DNA of 64,000 bases from contig NZ_JAATJN010000001.1 in assembly GCF_011927955.1 (NCBI RefSeq), positions 4,092,001-4,156,000 of the forward strand, written 5' to 3'. Both the position numbers and the translations under genes were made by a program. The notes under the pieces are model-generated. The model was not told where the DNA came from. It ran no database searches and was given only the letters and a program-made list of their open reading frames with translations. Each line of letters begins with the position of its first letter. The first letter of the stretch is position 1. Below, one piece after another: positions 1 to 8,538 of the stretch. This DNA is from Brevibacterium marinum. Its GTDB lineage: Bacteria; Actinomycetota; Actinomycetes; Actinomycetales; Brevibacteriaceae.

Positions 1-800
1 TAGGTCATGAGGTGGAAGAGGAGGAAGAACGCGACGACCCCGTAGAGCCACTTGCCCTTGACGAACAGCGCGATCGGCGACAGGAACTCGAAGACCAGCG
101 TCGCCCACTGCCCCGCGATGAGCAGGCCCGGCATCTCCAGGAAGGGCTTCGACCATTCGGCACCGCGGCGCATGAGAGCCCAGACGATCACGGCCCCGTT
201 GCCCCAGTCGGCGATGTTTCCCGAGGCGATCCACTTCATCAGCACCGAGTAGAAATAGGTGAGGACGACGGAGATCTGCACGACCCGCAGCGCCCACCCT
301 GCCTTCGCCGAGGTGGTTCCCACGTCCCGGAATCGTGCGACGCCGACCGTCGGCAGCACCACGACGGCGATGACCAGTGCCATGTGGTCATGAGCGACGT
401 AGCCATAGCCCTGGGTGTAGAACATCCACAGCCCGAAGGTGATCGCAACGATCCAGCCGCTGAGACGCTGGAGGATTCCGGCCGCCGCGGTGAGGGAGAA
501 GATGATGATCGCGGCAAGCAGGATCTGTGCGCCGAGGACGTTGACCGGTGGGATGTGGAGGAACCTGGCCAGCCACAGCGGCTGGTAGAGATCGGGAGTC
601 CACCCGTGCGCGATGACGTCGTTGGAGATCGTGAGCACATCGATGATGACGAAGAGGTAGACGAGGACGCGGAAGATCGCGACCCTGGCCAAGGAGATCT
701 GGGGCGTGAACCAGCGGGTAAGCGGATTGCCGGCCTTCGCCTCGGCGGGGGTGCCCGTCAGGGTCCGGGTCTTCGCTGTGGATTTCGAGGGCTTGTTCAC
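1..800 (-). CDS. HTTM-like multi-pass membrane protein (3' end outside window)
   Basis: About 266 residues are visible before the window edge. After a polar N-terminus of about 35 residues the protein has several hydrophobic segments, with conserved-looking stretches such as RVAIFRVLVYLFVIID and AHDHMALV. This resembles the HTTM (horizontally transferred transmembrane, vitamin K-carboxylase-like) family; that assignment is from overall look only. The start is a GTG at 800 that overlaps the stop of the upstream gene by four bases (GTGA), so the two are translationally coupled. HTTM proteins are often paired with a small single-span partner, as in SdpA/SdpB-like systems, and the neighbour fits that layout. 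Function unknown; the missing C-terminus limits the call. Confidence 0.6.
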   Translation of the reverse strand, partial: MNKPSKSTAKTRTLTGTPAEAKAGNPLTRWFTPQISLARVAIFRVLVYLFVIIDVLTISNDVIAHGWTPDLYQPLWLARFLHIPPVNVLGAQILLAAIIIFSLTAAAGILQRLSGWIVAITFGLWMFYTQGYGYVAHDHMALVIAVVVLPTVGVARFRDVGTTSAKAGWALRVVQISVVLTYFYSVLMKWIASGNIADWGNGAVIVWALMRRGAEWSKPFLEMPGLLIAGQWATLVFEFLSPIALFVKGKWLYGVVAFFLLFHLMT

Positions 801-1360
801 TGCACCTCCCAGGTCGCCAGGATCTTGTGCGCAGGTTCGCCGACGCTCTGCCCGTTCTCCAACTGGGTCACTGTCCGGCAGAGGATCATCGTCTCCGGAT
901 TCGGGTCATCAGGGTGGAGGCGCTCATAGGAATCGGCCATCGTCTGCAGCAGTTCGGGGTGGGAGATGACCCGGTCGAGCTGTGACTCGATGTCACCGCG
1001 TTCGATCCCGACGGTGTCCGTATTGAAGCCGAGCCGGCGCGGCTCGTCCTCGCCGGGGAACTGCGCCTCGATGCACGTCGAGTTCACTTCCCCGTTGAGG
1101 TCCTTCGCGGTGGCGTACTGGGTCAGCGACCCCAGCGGGAAGAAGTCGTTGGTGTTGAGGAACTGACCGCAGGTGAGGATGATCAGCGCAATCGCGGTCA
1201 CCCCGAGACGCCACCCGATCGACCATTTCGTCATCGGCTTCGGCTTCGTCGCGGTCGACGGGCCTGCAGCCGCCGTGTCTGTCGAGCCTGTGGTCGTCGA
1301 CTCGTCTGCAGACGACGGCGGCTTCCTGTTCGTCAGAAGTCGACGCTTCTTCTCATCCAT
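797..1360 (-). CDS. Single-span membrane-anchored protein, partner of HTTM-like gene
   Basis: 187 aa. A basic and Thr/Ala-rich cytoplasmic N-terminus of about 45 residues is followed by one transmembrane segment (WRLGVTAIALIILTCGQFL) and an extracytoplasmic domain of about 120 residues containing two Cys (STCIEA and ILCRTV) that could form a disulfide. It is the first gene of a two-gene unit, coupled by a four-base overlap to the HTTM-like protein downstream. I do not recognise the family. The pairing of a small membrane-anchored protein with an HTTM protein recalls SdpA-SdpB-type pairs, but no sequence motif proves this. ATG start; no clear Shine-Dalgarno sequence. Confidence 0.7.
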   Translation of the reverse strand: MDEKKRRLLTNRKPPSSADESTTTGSTDTAAAGPSTATKPKPMTKWSIGWRLGVTAIALIILTCGQFLNTNDFFPLGSLTQYATAKDLNGEVNSTCIEAQFPGEDEPRRLGFNTDTVGIERGDIESQLDRVISHPELLQTMADSYERLHPDDPNPETMILCRTVTQLENGQSVGEPAHKILATWEVQ

Positions 1361-1520
1361 GCGCTGTGTGGTTCATTCTCTCGACGCCGGCGGGTACGCA
1401 GACCATCGTAGCCGCCCCTGATCTGTTCGAGACTCAGGAGACGATCTGCTCGGAGCTCAGGGACTGACGAGCCCAGTAGCGCAAAGACGGAAGAGCGCAG
1501 GAACTCACGAGCTGCGGAAC
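1361..1520. repeat. Intergenic stretch with short imperfect repeats
   Basis: The 160 bp between two minus-strand genes contain degenerate copies of a GGAACTCANGAGCTGCG-like unit, two of them adjacent near 1500-1535 and running into the stop codon of the next gene. No gene or strong terminator is seen. Confidence 0.4.
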
Positions 1521-2336
1521 TCAGGAGCTGCGGGCGTAGAGATTGAGTTGTTCCCACATCGCCGCATATTTCTGGAACGAGGCGACCGCGGACTCGGGAT
1601 CGTCATTGCTCAGCGCGGTCACCCACGAGTCGACCAGCTCCGGGGCCTCGTTGGGCCAGAGCACATCGCTCATGCCACCCAGATCGAGCTCGAGGACGGA
1701 GTTCATGTCGAAGCCGTCGACCCACTGCGCCAGGGTCGATGTCTGCTCGACCATGTCGACGACCTTGGATTTGTCGGCAATGGTCTCCGCCGCCCACTCC
1801 ATCCTCGCCGAGGCGGCCAGAATATCCGTGCGGATGAGGACCCTCAGCCCGGCATCGGTTTCATCCGTGATGATCTGATCCTCACTCAGCGAGAAGAACA
1901 GCCACCACGAGGGCGGCACGTCCCAGGCCGAGACCCGGGTGAAGACGCGTGTGTCCTTCGCATCCTGGAGCCACTCTGCGCGACGGCTTGCCGCACGCCT
2001 GCGCGCGGACTTCGGAGCGATGATGTCCAAGGTCGCCTTCGAGGTGTGCTCGCTCAGAGATTCGAGCGCCTCCCACCCGCGGATGTCCTCCTGAGCCGGG
2101 CAGTATCGGTCCACTCCGTCCGAGGTCTGAGACGCCGGAAGAAAGATCGGGGTATTGCGGAACGACTCGGCCACGGGGCTCGGGGGCAGTGAGATCAAGC
2201 GGGAATCGGCGTTCTCGGAGATCTGCTCCTCGACCCGAGCACGGTTGTCTTCCACCGATTCGTCTTGCAATTCGGAATGAACCACGGTGGGTTCGAAAAT
2301 CCGCAGAGTGACCACATAATCGCGACTGTAGGACAT
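1521..2336 (-). CDS. Hypothetical protein, soluble
   Basis: 271 aa, no signal peptide or membrane segment. It begins MSYSRDYVVTLRIFEPTVV and is rich in Trp and acidic residues in its C-terminal half (WELLFF-like and MWEQLNLYARSS segments). I do not recognise a characterised family. The start is strongly supported: a TAGGCT -10-like element lies at 2348-2343, six bases before the ATG, with no Shine-Dalgarno sequence, the layout of a leaderless actinobacterial mRNA. It diverges from the DUF3073 gene. Codon use looks like that of its neighbours. Function cannot be inferred from context. Confidence 0.75.
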   Translation of the reverse strand: MSYSRDYVVTLRIFEPTVVHSELQDESVEDNRARVEEQISENADSRLISLPPSPVAESFRNTPIFLPASQTSDGVDRYCPAQEDIRGWEALESLSEHTSKATLDIIAPKSARRRAASRRAEWLQDAKDTRVFTRVSAWDVPPSWWLFFSLSEDQIITDETDAGLRVLIRTDILAASARMEWAAETIADKSKVVDMVEQTSTLAQWVDGFDMNSVLELDLGGMSDVLWPNEAPELVDSWVTALSNDDPESAVASFQKYAAMWEQLNLYARSS

Positions 2337-2342
2337 GGGTCC

Positions 2343-2348
2343 AGCCTA
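2343..2348 (-). promoter_or_regulatory. TAGGCT -10 element, leaderless promoter
   Basis: On the minus strand TAGGCT is followed by six bases and then ATG (2336). With the usual 6-8 bp from -10 to transcription start, the mRNA would start at or next to the A of ATG. Confidence 0.5.
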
Positions 2349-2423
2349 TCCAAGGTCGGCCCTCAAAATGGAACTTCGCACTACGAACAGGTAGGATTTA
2401 AGCGCATAGCAGAGATCTAGTCC

Positions 2424-2438
2424 GGGGCACTTCGCCCC
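2424..2438 (+). other. Small 5'-UTR hairpin upstream of DUF3073 gene
   Basis: GGGGC, loop ACTTC, GCCCC. It lies about 26 bases ahead of the GTG start and may shape the leader; no known riboswitch class is recognised. Confidence 0.35.
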
Positions 2439-2464
2439 ACATGACGACGGAGGGGGTCACGCCA

Positions 2465-2689
2465 GTGGGTCGCGGCCGCGCAAAAGCAAAGCAGATCAAG
2501 GTAGCCCGGAAGCTGAAATACTACAGCCCGGACACCGACCTCGGTGCGCTCCAGAAGGAACTGGGAGCCGAGCAGCGGAATTCCGATTCGTCTGATCCGT
2601 ACGATGACGAATTCGACTATTCGGATTACGCCGACAAGTACAACGTCGACGATGATGACGAAGACGAGGACACACAGCGCGAATCGTAA
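2465..2689 (+). CDS. DUF3073 family small protein
   Basis: 74 aa from the GTG at 2465. The N-terminus reads (M)GRGRAKAKQIKVARKLKYYSPDTDL, the conserved signature of the actinobacterial DUF3073 family; the C-terminus is an acidic tail rich in Asp, Glu, Ser and Tyr. An upstream in-frame ATG at 2441 would add eight residues, but AGGGGG at 2451-2456 is placed eight bases before the GTG, and family members normally begin at MGRGRAKAKQ, so I chose the GTG. The basic N-terminus and acidic tail suggest a nucleic-acid- or ribosome-associated role, which is inference only. It faces purM convergently, with a hairpin between them. DUF3073 genes next to purM are common in Actinobacteria. Confidence 0.88.
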   Translation: MGRGRAKAKQIKVARKLKYYSPDTDLGALQKELGAEQRNSDSSDPYDDEFDYSDYADKYNVDDDDEDEDTQRES

Positions 2690-2748
2690 CCGATCAGCAC
2701 TGATGTGATCGGACCCCAGTCACTGGGCATCGGCATCATCTGAGCACG

Positions 2749-2774
2749 AAGGCGGGGGCTGCGGCCTCCGCCTT
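2749..2774 (+). terminator. Hairpin terminator after DUF3073 gene
   Basis: AAGGCGGGGG, loop CTGCGG, CCTCCGCCTT: a 10-bp stem with one G-U pair, 60 bases after the stop. There is no long T-run. Confidence 0.55.
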
Positions 2775-2817
2775 CTGCGTTGCGCAGGTGGAGTCTTCCC
2801 CGAGACTCGTCGGTTTA

Positions 2818-2855
2818 CGGAACAGTACATCGGTTGCAACCTGTGTACTGTTCCG
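2818..2855. terminator. Nested palindrome between DUF3073 gene and purM
   Basis: A perfect 12-bp inverted repeat (CGGAACAGTACA / TGTACTGTTCCG) encloses a loop that itself contains the perfect palindrome GGTTGCAACC (2832-2841). It lies 50 bases downstream of purM and can act on either strand as a terminator; the nested symmetry would also suit a protein-binding site. Confidence 0.55.
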
Positions 2856-2904
2856 CAAGGTGATGCGCCGCAACTCCGCACCGCCTCGGGACAGCGCACA
2901 GTCC

Positions 2905-4020
2905 TCAGCCGAGGATCGCGGCTCCGCCGTCGACGCCCTTGGCACCCTGGACGTAGTCGAGCTCCGAGGCCAGGGATCCGTCGTCGGCGCTGACATCGCC
3001 GAGCACCCACGAACCCGGGCAGGCGGCGAGCACGCTGTCGGCTGACGCAGCGGAGACCACGAGCACCATGCCGACACCGAGGTTCCAGGTCCGTTCCCGA
3101 TCTTCCTGCGGGACACCGCCGAGGTCGCCGAGCACGGAGAAGACCGGAGGGACCTCCCACGAGGTCCGCGACATCTTCGCGACGAGGCCCTTCGGCAGCA
3201 CGCGTGCCACATTGGCGGACAGCCCCCCGCCGGTGACGTGCGAGACCGCATGCACGACACCGGGCAGAGCCGCGAACAGGGCGTTGAGCTCGCCTGTGTA
3301 GACGTGTGTGGGGACGAGGAGCTCCTCTCCCAGTGTGCGGCCGAATTCCGGCACGGTCCTGTCCAAGCCCCACCCCGCCTCGGCGATGATGTGCCTGACC
3401 AGGGAGTATCCGTTCGAATGAATGCCGGAGGACGGCAGGCCGATGAGCACGTCCCCGGCTCCGACCTTCTCAGGACCCAGCAGCTTCGCCGCGTCGACGA
3501 CTCCTGTGGCGGCACCGGCGACGTCGTATTCGTCGACCCCGAGCAGACCTGGGTGTTCGGCGGTCTCCCCGCCGACGAGTGCGACGTCGGCCTTGGCGCA
3601 CGCCTCGGCGATGCCGCGGACGATGTCGGCGATGCGCTCGGCCACAACCTTGCCGCAGGCGATGTAGTCGGTCATGAACAGCGGCTTCGCCCCGCACACG
3701 ATGATGTCGTCGACGACCATGCCCACCAGGTCGTATCCGATGGTGTCGTGCTTGTCGAGGGACTGCGCGATGGCGACCTTCGTGCCCACGCCATCGGTCG
3801 AGGACGCCAGCAGCGGACGGTCGAAGTCCTTGAGCACGGAGACATCGAAGAGTCCCGCGAAACCGCCCACCTCACCGACGGCGTTCGCGTTGTGCGTGGC
3901 CGCGACCGCGGACTTCATCAGTTCGACGGCCTGGTCACCGGCCTCGACGTCGACGCCGGCAGCGGCATAGGTGGCGGACTTCGACGCAGCTGCTGCGTCC
4001 GAGTTCGGATCGGTACTCAA
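2905..4020 (-). CDS. purM: Phosphoribosylformylglycinamidine cyclo-ligase (AIR synthetase)
   Basis: 371 aa, slightly longer than the usual 345-355 because of an Ala/Ser-rich N-terminus. It converts FGAM to AIR with ATP, the fifth step of purine synthesis, in the cytosol. Family landmarks are the TYAAAGVDVEAGDQAV N-terminus, STDGVGTK near residue 74, GYDLVGMVVDDI, VGGETAEHPG and VTGGGLSANVARV. The start is TTG at 4020, one base after the purF stop, with AAAGGA seven bases upstream inside the purF end, so purF and purM form a tight operon. Transcription runs from purF and probably ends at the palindrome around 2818-2855. Confidence 0.97.
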   Translation of the reverse strand: MSTDPNSDAAAASKSATYAAAGVDVEAGDQAVELMKSAVAATHNANAVGEVGGFAGLFDVSVLKDFDRPLLASSTDGVGTKVAIAQSLDKHDTIGYDLVGMVVDDIIVCGAKPLFMTDYIACGKVVAERIADIVRGIAEACAKADVALVGGETAEHPGLLGVDEYDVAGAATGVVDAAKLLGPEKVGAGDVLIGLPSSGIHSNGYSLVRHIIAEAGWGLDRTVPEFGRTLGEELLVPTHVYTGELNALFAALPGVVHAVSHVTGGGLSANVARVLPKGLVAKMSRTSWEVPPVFSVLGDLGGVPQEDRERTWNLGVGMVLVVSAASADSVLAACPGSWVLGDVSADDGSLASELDYVQGAKGVDGGAAILG

Positions 4021-4021
4021 C

Positions 4022-5503
4022 TCAACATCCTTTGTCGGCAGCGGTGTTGTTGACAGGGATCGGGTACTCGCCCGAGAAGCAGGCCGTGCACAGCTGGCTG
4101 CGCTCCTGCTGCGTGGCCTCGATCATCCCGTCGAGCGAGATGTAGCCCAGGGATTCCGCGCCGAGGTTGTCACGGATCTCGTCCATGTTCAGCCCGTTGG
4201 CGATGAGTTCGGCCCGGGTCGCGAAGTCGATGCCGTAGAAGCAGGGCCACTTGACCGGTGGTGAGGAGATGCGCACATGGATCTCCTTCGCTCCTGCTTC
4301 GCGCAGCATCCGCACCAGCGCGCGCTGTGTGTTGCCGCGCACGATCGAATCGTCGACGACGATCAAGCGCTTGCCCTCGATGTTCTCGCGCAGAGGATTG
4401 AGTTTGAGTCGGATGCCGCGCTGACGCAGTGTGTCCGAGGGTTGGATGAATGTGCGGCCGACGTAGGCGTTCTTCATCAGCCCCTGGCCGAAGGGGATGC
4501 CCGACTGCTCGGCGTACCCGACGGCGGCCGGTGTACCCGATTCCGGGGTGGCGATGACGAGGTCCGCGTCGACAGGGTATTCATCGGCCAGCTGCCGACC
4601 CATCTGCGTCCTCGCGGCATGCACCGTCTTGCCGTGGAGCACACTGTCCGGGCGGGCCAGATACACGTACTCGAACACGCAGCGGGCCTGGTCCTGCTCG
4701 GCGAACTTGAAGGAGCGCAGACCGTCCTCGTCGATGGCGATGAGTTCGCCGGGCTCGACGTCGCGTACGAAGTCGGCGCCGACGATGTCGAGCGCGGCCG
4801 TCTCCGAGGCGACGACCCAGCCGTTCTCCATCCGGCCCAGCGTCAGCGGCCGCACACCGTGGCGGTCACGCGCGGCGTACAGGGTGTTCTCGTCCATGAA
4901 GGCCAGCGAGAACGCGCCCTCGACCTTGGGCAGGAGGTTGAGCGCGGCCTCGGTGAGGTTCTCGCCCTCTTCGGTGGCGAACAGCTCGGTGACCAGGGAG
5001 GTGTCATTGGACGAATCGCGGAAGGGCCTGGTCCGGCTGTTCTTCTTCGTCGCCTCTTCGACGACCTTGTTCGCGTCATCGCGGCGACCGTCGGCGAGGG
5101 CCTCGAGGTCGTCGAAATTCGTCAGATTTCCGTTGTGGGCCAGCGCCACGGTGCCGAACGGTGTGGGCCCCAGGGTGGGCTGAGCGTTCTCGAACGAGGG
5201 CGAACCCGTCGTCGAATAGCGCGTGTGCCCAAGCGCGATGTGGCCCTGCAGCAGTTCGAGATCGCGTTCATGGAAGACCTGCGAGACCAGCCCCATGTCG
5301 CGGTAGATCAGGATCTGCCTGCCATTGCTGGCAGCGATGCCCGCAGACTCCTGCCCCCGGTGCTGCAGAGCGTAGAGCCCGAAGTATGTGAGTTTGGCGA
5401 TCTCCTCGCCCGGTGCCCAGACTCCGAACACTCCGCAAGCATCCTGAGGTCCGCGGTCCAGGGGATCGATTTCGTGCGTCAGCTGCCCGTCTCCTCTTGC
5501 CAC
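4022..5503 (-). CDS. purF: Amidophosphoribosyltransferase
   Basis: 493 aa. It catalyses the committed step of purine synthesis, PRPP plus glutamine to phosphoribosylamine. The N-terminal Ntn-hydrolase glutaminase begins after a propeptide at Cys23 (DACGVFGVW); the C-terminal phosphoribosyltransferase domain carries the PRPP loop VVDDSIVRGNT and a QHRGQESAGI motif earlier. C-terminal Cys residues (QLCTACFSGEYP) are typical of the actinobacterial/Bacillus iron-sulfur form. The GTG start at 5503 gives the usual propeptide; an AGGAG lies just inside the reading frame, before a CTG at residue 8, so a slightly shorter start is possible. First gene of purF-purM. Confidence 0.97.
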   Translation of the reverse strand: MARGDGQLTHEIDPLDRGPQDACGVFGVWAPGEEIAKLTYFGLYALQHRGQESAGIAASNGRQILIYRDMGLVSQVFHERDLELLQGHIALGHTRYSTTGSPSFENAQPTLGPTPFGTVALAHNGNLTNFDDLEALADGRRDDANKVVEEATKKNSRTRPFRDSSNDTSLVTELFATEEGENLTEAALNLLPKVEGAFSLAFMDENTLYAARDRHGVRPLTLGRMENGWVVASETAALDIVGADFVRDVEPGELIAIDEDGLRSFKFAEQDQARCVFEYVYLARPDSVLHGKTVHAARTQMGRQLADEYPVDADLVIATPESGTPAAVGYAEQSGIPFGQGLMKNAYVGRTFIQPSDTLRQRGIRLKLNPLRENIEGKRLIVVDDSIVRGNTQRALVRMLREAGAKEIHVRISSPPVKWPCFYGIDFATRAELIANGLNMDEIRDNLGAESLGYISLDGMIEATQQERSQLCTACFSGEYPIPVNNTAADKGC

Positions 5504-5547
5504 GTGACAGATTGTCTCACACCGGTGAGCTCCACTTCACAGGAGGT

Positions 5548-6030
5548 TCAGACTCCGGAACTCGACGATCCGTTCCGGCTCTCGTCGTCGGCAATGCCGT
5601 CCGCCGCCGAGGTGGCAGTCGGGGTGGCATCGGCACTGCCGTCCGCCTCGGCGAGGGTCCCAGGTCCCGTGCTGCCGGCGGGTTCCGCCTCGGGGTCCTC
5701 ACCGTTGGCTTCGGCGATTCGGCGGCGCGCGGTCTCCTTCGGGTCGTCAACCATGTCGATCTCCGCGTCGACCCGGTAGCTTCGCGTCTTCCGCCGCCAC
5801 ACTCGGTCGAGGATCACGGCCAGGAGCCCGCCGAGGAACAGTCCGCCGACGGCGAGGATGAGGAGCAGCAGGCCCGCGCCCTTGGCCACCGTGTACCCGG
5901 TGGGCATGGCTTCGGGGTCGACGAAGAGTGTGAGCACACCCGCGACGAGGACGCCGACGATCGCGCCGAGGCCCATGAACACCGAGTACTTGGGGCTGCG
6001 ACGAACAGCGACGTCGATCTGGTCCTTCAT
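5548..6030 (-). CDS. Small two-span membrane protein
   Basis: 160 aa from the ATG at 6030 (MKDQIDVAVRRSPKYSVFMGL). Two hydrophobic segments (about residues 17-37 and 48-73) are followed by a basic stop-transfer stretch RVWRRKTRSYRV and a hydrophilic acidic C-terminal tail of about 70 residues rich in Ala, Glu, Ser and Thr. AAGGAG lies three bases upstream of the ATG, close but the best ribosome site; a longer in-frame opening up to 6144 starts in non-coding-looking sequence. Family known to me only as an actinobacterial membrane protein near purF; function unknown. Confidence 0.75.
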   Translation of the reverse strand: MKDQIDVAVRRSPKYSVFMGLGAIVGVLVAGVLTLFVDPEAMPTGYTVAKGAGLLLLILAVGGLFLGGLLAVILDRVWRRKTRSYRVDAEIDMVDDPKETARRRIAEANGEDPEAEPAGSTGPGTLAEADGSADATPTATSAADGIADDESRNGSSSSGV

Positions 6031-6188
6031 GATCTCCTTGGGCGCGTGTTTCCGGCGCGGGCGCTGCGCCCGCGTTTCGAGTCGCGGACAGTCTAGTCGA
6101 GAAGTCCTGGATCGACTCTCAGGCAGTTTTCCGCCCGATCCCATAAGCTGGTGACAGGCACGGTAGGGCTTCTCACATAGGGGTGGAC

Positions 6189-7169
6189 ATGTCTCATACG
6201 ATCATCGTCGGGGTCGACGGCTCGGCCAACAGTCAATGTGCGCTGCAATGGGCGATCAGGCACGCGCAGCTGACCTCATCCGAGATTCGCCTCGTCGCAG
6301 CGTACACCGTGCCCGGGGTCAATATGACCCAGGCGGATATCGTCTACCCTGCCGACTTCGACACCGTGCTCAAGAGATCGGTGCAGCAGCTCGTCGATGA
6401 CAGTGCGAGAACCGTCACCGATGCCTCGGTGCCCGTGTCGACTGTGGTCTTCCCCGGTGATGCCTCAGGCGTGCTGGTCGACAACTCGAAGAACGCGGAC
6501 CTTGCCGTCATCGGCGCCCGCGGACGCGGTGGCTTCGCCGGCCGCCTGCTGGGCTCGGTGGCTCTGGCGATGCCGGCCCACGCTCACTGCCCCACAGTGG
6601 TCATCCCGAGCACCTGGCCCAAGCGCCCGCTGCCGGACAGGCCCCTTCCCGTCGATCTGCCCGTGCGCTCCTCGACTGCGCAGACTGCCGCCGCCGAGTC
6701 CGCTGGCACACGGCCGGACTTCACCGGAGAGGTCGTTGCCGCGATCGATCCGTTCGAGACCGACGGGCCCGTCCTGCGGGAGGCCGCCCTGCAGGCCCGC
6801 ATCTATGGTCTGCCCCTCCACCTGATCGGCATCACGGCCACCCACGTCCTGTCGCCGGAGTGGATGCCGAGCGAAACCCATCTCGAGAAGATGTACGACG
6901 AAGCCGTGACCTCACGGGAGGAAGCGGTCGAGTCGCTGAGAGAGGAATTCCCGGAGCTCTCCGTCCGCTGGTCGATCTTCGACGCCCCCGCCACCGAGGT
7001 GCTCATCAGTGCCACGTACACCGCGGAGCTGATGATGATCGGCTCCCGCGGTCGCAGCGGTTTCGTGTCCACGATCCTCGGCTCGACCTCCCAGGCGGTG
7101 CTCTCACACGCGGTGTGCCCGACCCGCGTGGTCCGCGTAACCCGCCGCAAGCCGACGAAGAAGCGCTGA
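6189..7169 (+). CDS. Tandem-domain universal stress protein
   Basis: 326 aa with two UspA domains, about residues 1-145 and 175-320. Each has the ATP-binding signature G-x2-G-x9-G-S: GARGRGGFAGRLLGS in the first and GSRGRSGFVSTILGS in the second, so both probably bind ATP. Such proteins are induced in dormancy, hypoxia or nutrient stress in Actinobacteria. An in-frame GTG two codons earlier (6183) is possible; AGGGGTGG directly upstream of the ATG at 6189 favours the ATG. It stands alone, divergent from the preceding gene, and its stop codon is followed at once by a GC-rich tandem repeat. Confidence 0.93.
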   Translation: MSHTIIVGVDGSANSQCALQWAIRHAQLTSSEIRLVAAYTVPGVNMTQADIVYPADFDTVLKRSVQQLVDDSARTVTDASVPVSTVVFPGDASGVLVDNSKNADLAVIGARGRGGFAGRLLGSVALAMPAHAHCPTVVIPSTWPKRPLPDRPLPVDLPVRSSTAQTAAAESAGTRPDFTGEVVAAIDPFETDGPVLREAALQARIYGLPLHLIGITATHVLSPEWMPSETHLEKMYDEAVTSREEAVESLREEFPELSVRWSIFDAPATEVLISATYTAELMMIGSRGRSGFVSTILGSTSQAVLSHAVCPTRVVRVTRRKPTKKR

Positions 7170-7487
7170 CGCCCCGCGCCGCCGCGGCGGCGGCGCGGTG
7201 CGGCGCGGCGGCGGCGCGGTGCGGCGCGGCGGCGGCGCGGTGCGGCGGCGGCGCGGTGCGGCGCGGCGGCGGCGGTGCCGCGGTGCTGCGGCAGTGCGGC
7301 GGCGCGGTGAGCTGCCGCGCCAAAATAGCCGCTAGGTAGAAGTGCTTGCGTACGTCACAACTGAGGGACGCATGCATGTTTGCCCAGCGGATGTGGGATC
7401 GGTCGCCAGTGCGCCAAGGCGGCAGTGCTGCCGCAGCACCAGTGCGGCACCAGTGCGGCGCCAGGGCGACGCTGCCGCGACTTGGCC
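7170..7487. repeat. GC-rich 21-bp tandem repeat and gene-free stretch
   Basis: From about 7177 to 7310 the DNA is almost pure G and C with spaced T. A GCGGTGCGGCGCGGCGGCGGC-like unit recurs with 21-bp period (GGTG at 7197, 7218 and 7239), then decays with a 16-bp step (7255). The rest, to the stop of the EamA gene, shows no supported gene. It may work as a crude terminator for both flanking convergent genes. Confidence 0.7.
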
Positions 7488-8471
7488 TCAGCCGGGGGCG
7501 ATGAGACCGATTCCGGCGACGACGACGACCGCGCCGAGCAGCTTCATGCCGATGTTCTTCTCCCCGAAGAACCACCAGGCCAGCAGCGTTCCGACGATGA
7601 TGGAGGTCTCCCGCACCGGTGCGACGAGCGACACCGGCGCCTGCTGCATCGCGAACAGAACGAGCAGATATGCCAGCGGGGAGAGGATGGCGACGGTGAC
7701 CAGGGCCCGCTTGTGTCCGGCGAGGATCGATCTGAAGTCCGCGCGTCGTGCCGCACCTCCCGGGATCGTCACGATTCCCAGGGCCATGATGAGTCCGACG
7801 CAGGCTTCGGAGACGGCGAAATAGAGCAGCGGCGAATCGGAGATGTGGTTGACGGAGAAGTCGTCCCACAGTGTGTACGAGGCGATGAAGACACCGATCA
7901 GCCCACCCCATGCCAGACCGCGGCCGAAGCCGTGACTGCCTGTCGCATGACCACCGCCGAGCCTGACTCCACCGCCGAGCTGCCCACCGCCGAGCCTGAC
8001 TCCGCCGCCGAGCTGCCCACCGCCCGATGCAGCGACCCCGCCCACGGCCCTCGGACGCACGGTCACGACCGCGATGCCGGCGAGGACGACGAAGGCGCCG
8101 ATGGTTTCCGGGCCGCTCGGCCGCTCTCCCAGGAACAGCACCGCGATGATGATCGTGATGACCGGTCCGACCCCGCGTGCCGTGGGATAGACGACTCCCA
8201 GCGGCGCATGGTCGTAGCCGGACTGCAGGGACACCGAGTAGGCGATGTGGAAGACCGCGCTGAGCACTGCGGCACCGACCAGGGCCACGTTGAGATCATG
8301 CGCCCCCGAGGCGATCAGCCAGACGGCGATCGGGGCGAGCAGGATCGCCGAGAGTCCGTGATAGGCCAGGACGAAGGCATAGCCCTTGCCGGAGACGGAC
8401 TTCGCGGCGATGTTCCACAGCGCATGGGCCACCGAGGCGCCCAGCACCAGACCGAGGACGGCAGGAGTCAT
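7488..8471 (-). CDS. EamA/DMT-superfamily permease
   Basis: 327 aa, about ten transmembrane segments in two EamA halves. The first half carries HALWNIAAKS, a DMT-type motif, and YPTARGVGPVITIIIAVLFLGE; the second ends WWFFGEKNIGMKLLGAVVVVAG. Members export or import metabolites such as amino acids; the substrate is not readable. Between the halves, about residues 150-180, is a Gly-rich insert made of two copies of an 11-residue unit (GGGQLGGGVRL), encoded by a 33-bp tandem repeat at 7951-8016. It follows the asparaginase/aldehyde dehydrogenase genes on the same strand with a 67-bp gap and is probably the last gene of that operon. Confidence 0.9.
   Translation of the reverse strand: MTPAVLGLVLGASVAHALWNIAAKSVSGKGYAFVLAYHGLSAILLAPIAVWLIASGAHDLNVALVGAAVLSAVFHIAYSVSLQSGYDHAPLGVVYPTARGVGPVITIIIAVLFLGERPSGPETIGAFVVLAGIAVVTVRPRAVGGVAASGGGQLGGGVRLGGGQLGGGVRLGGGHATGSHGFGRGLAWGGLIGVFIASYTLWDDFSVNHISDSPLLYFAVSEACVGLIMALGIVTIPGGAARRADFRSILAGHKRALVTVAILSPLAYLLVLFAMQQAPVSLVAPVRETSIIVGTLLAWWFFGEKNIGMKLLGAVVVVAGIGLIAPG
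7951..8024 (-). repeat. In-frame 33-bp tandem repeat inside permease gene
   Basis: Two full copies (7951-7983, 7984-8016) differing at one base, plus eight bases of a third. It encodes the cytoplasmic-looking Gly-rich linker between the two EamA halves; the 33-bp period keeps frame. Confidence 0.85.
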
Positions 8472-8538
8472 CGACGGCCGCAGCCGCGAGCGAAGCGCCG
8501 CAGGGACAATGTCGCCGCGGCGACGACTGCCGCCGAGC

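Noticed and set aside
12..929. Long plus-strand open frame over the HTTM-like gene
   Set aside because: Antisense shadow; charged low-complexity translation, and the minus strand gives a convincing membrane protein coupled to its neighbour.
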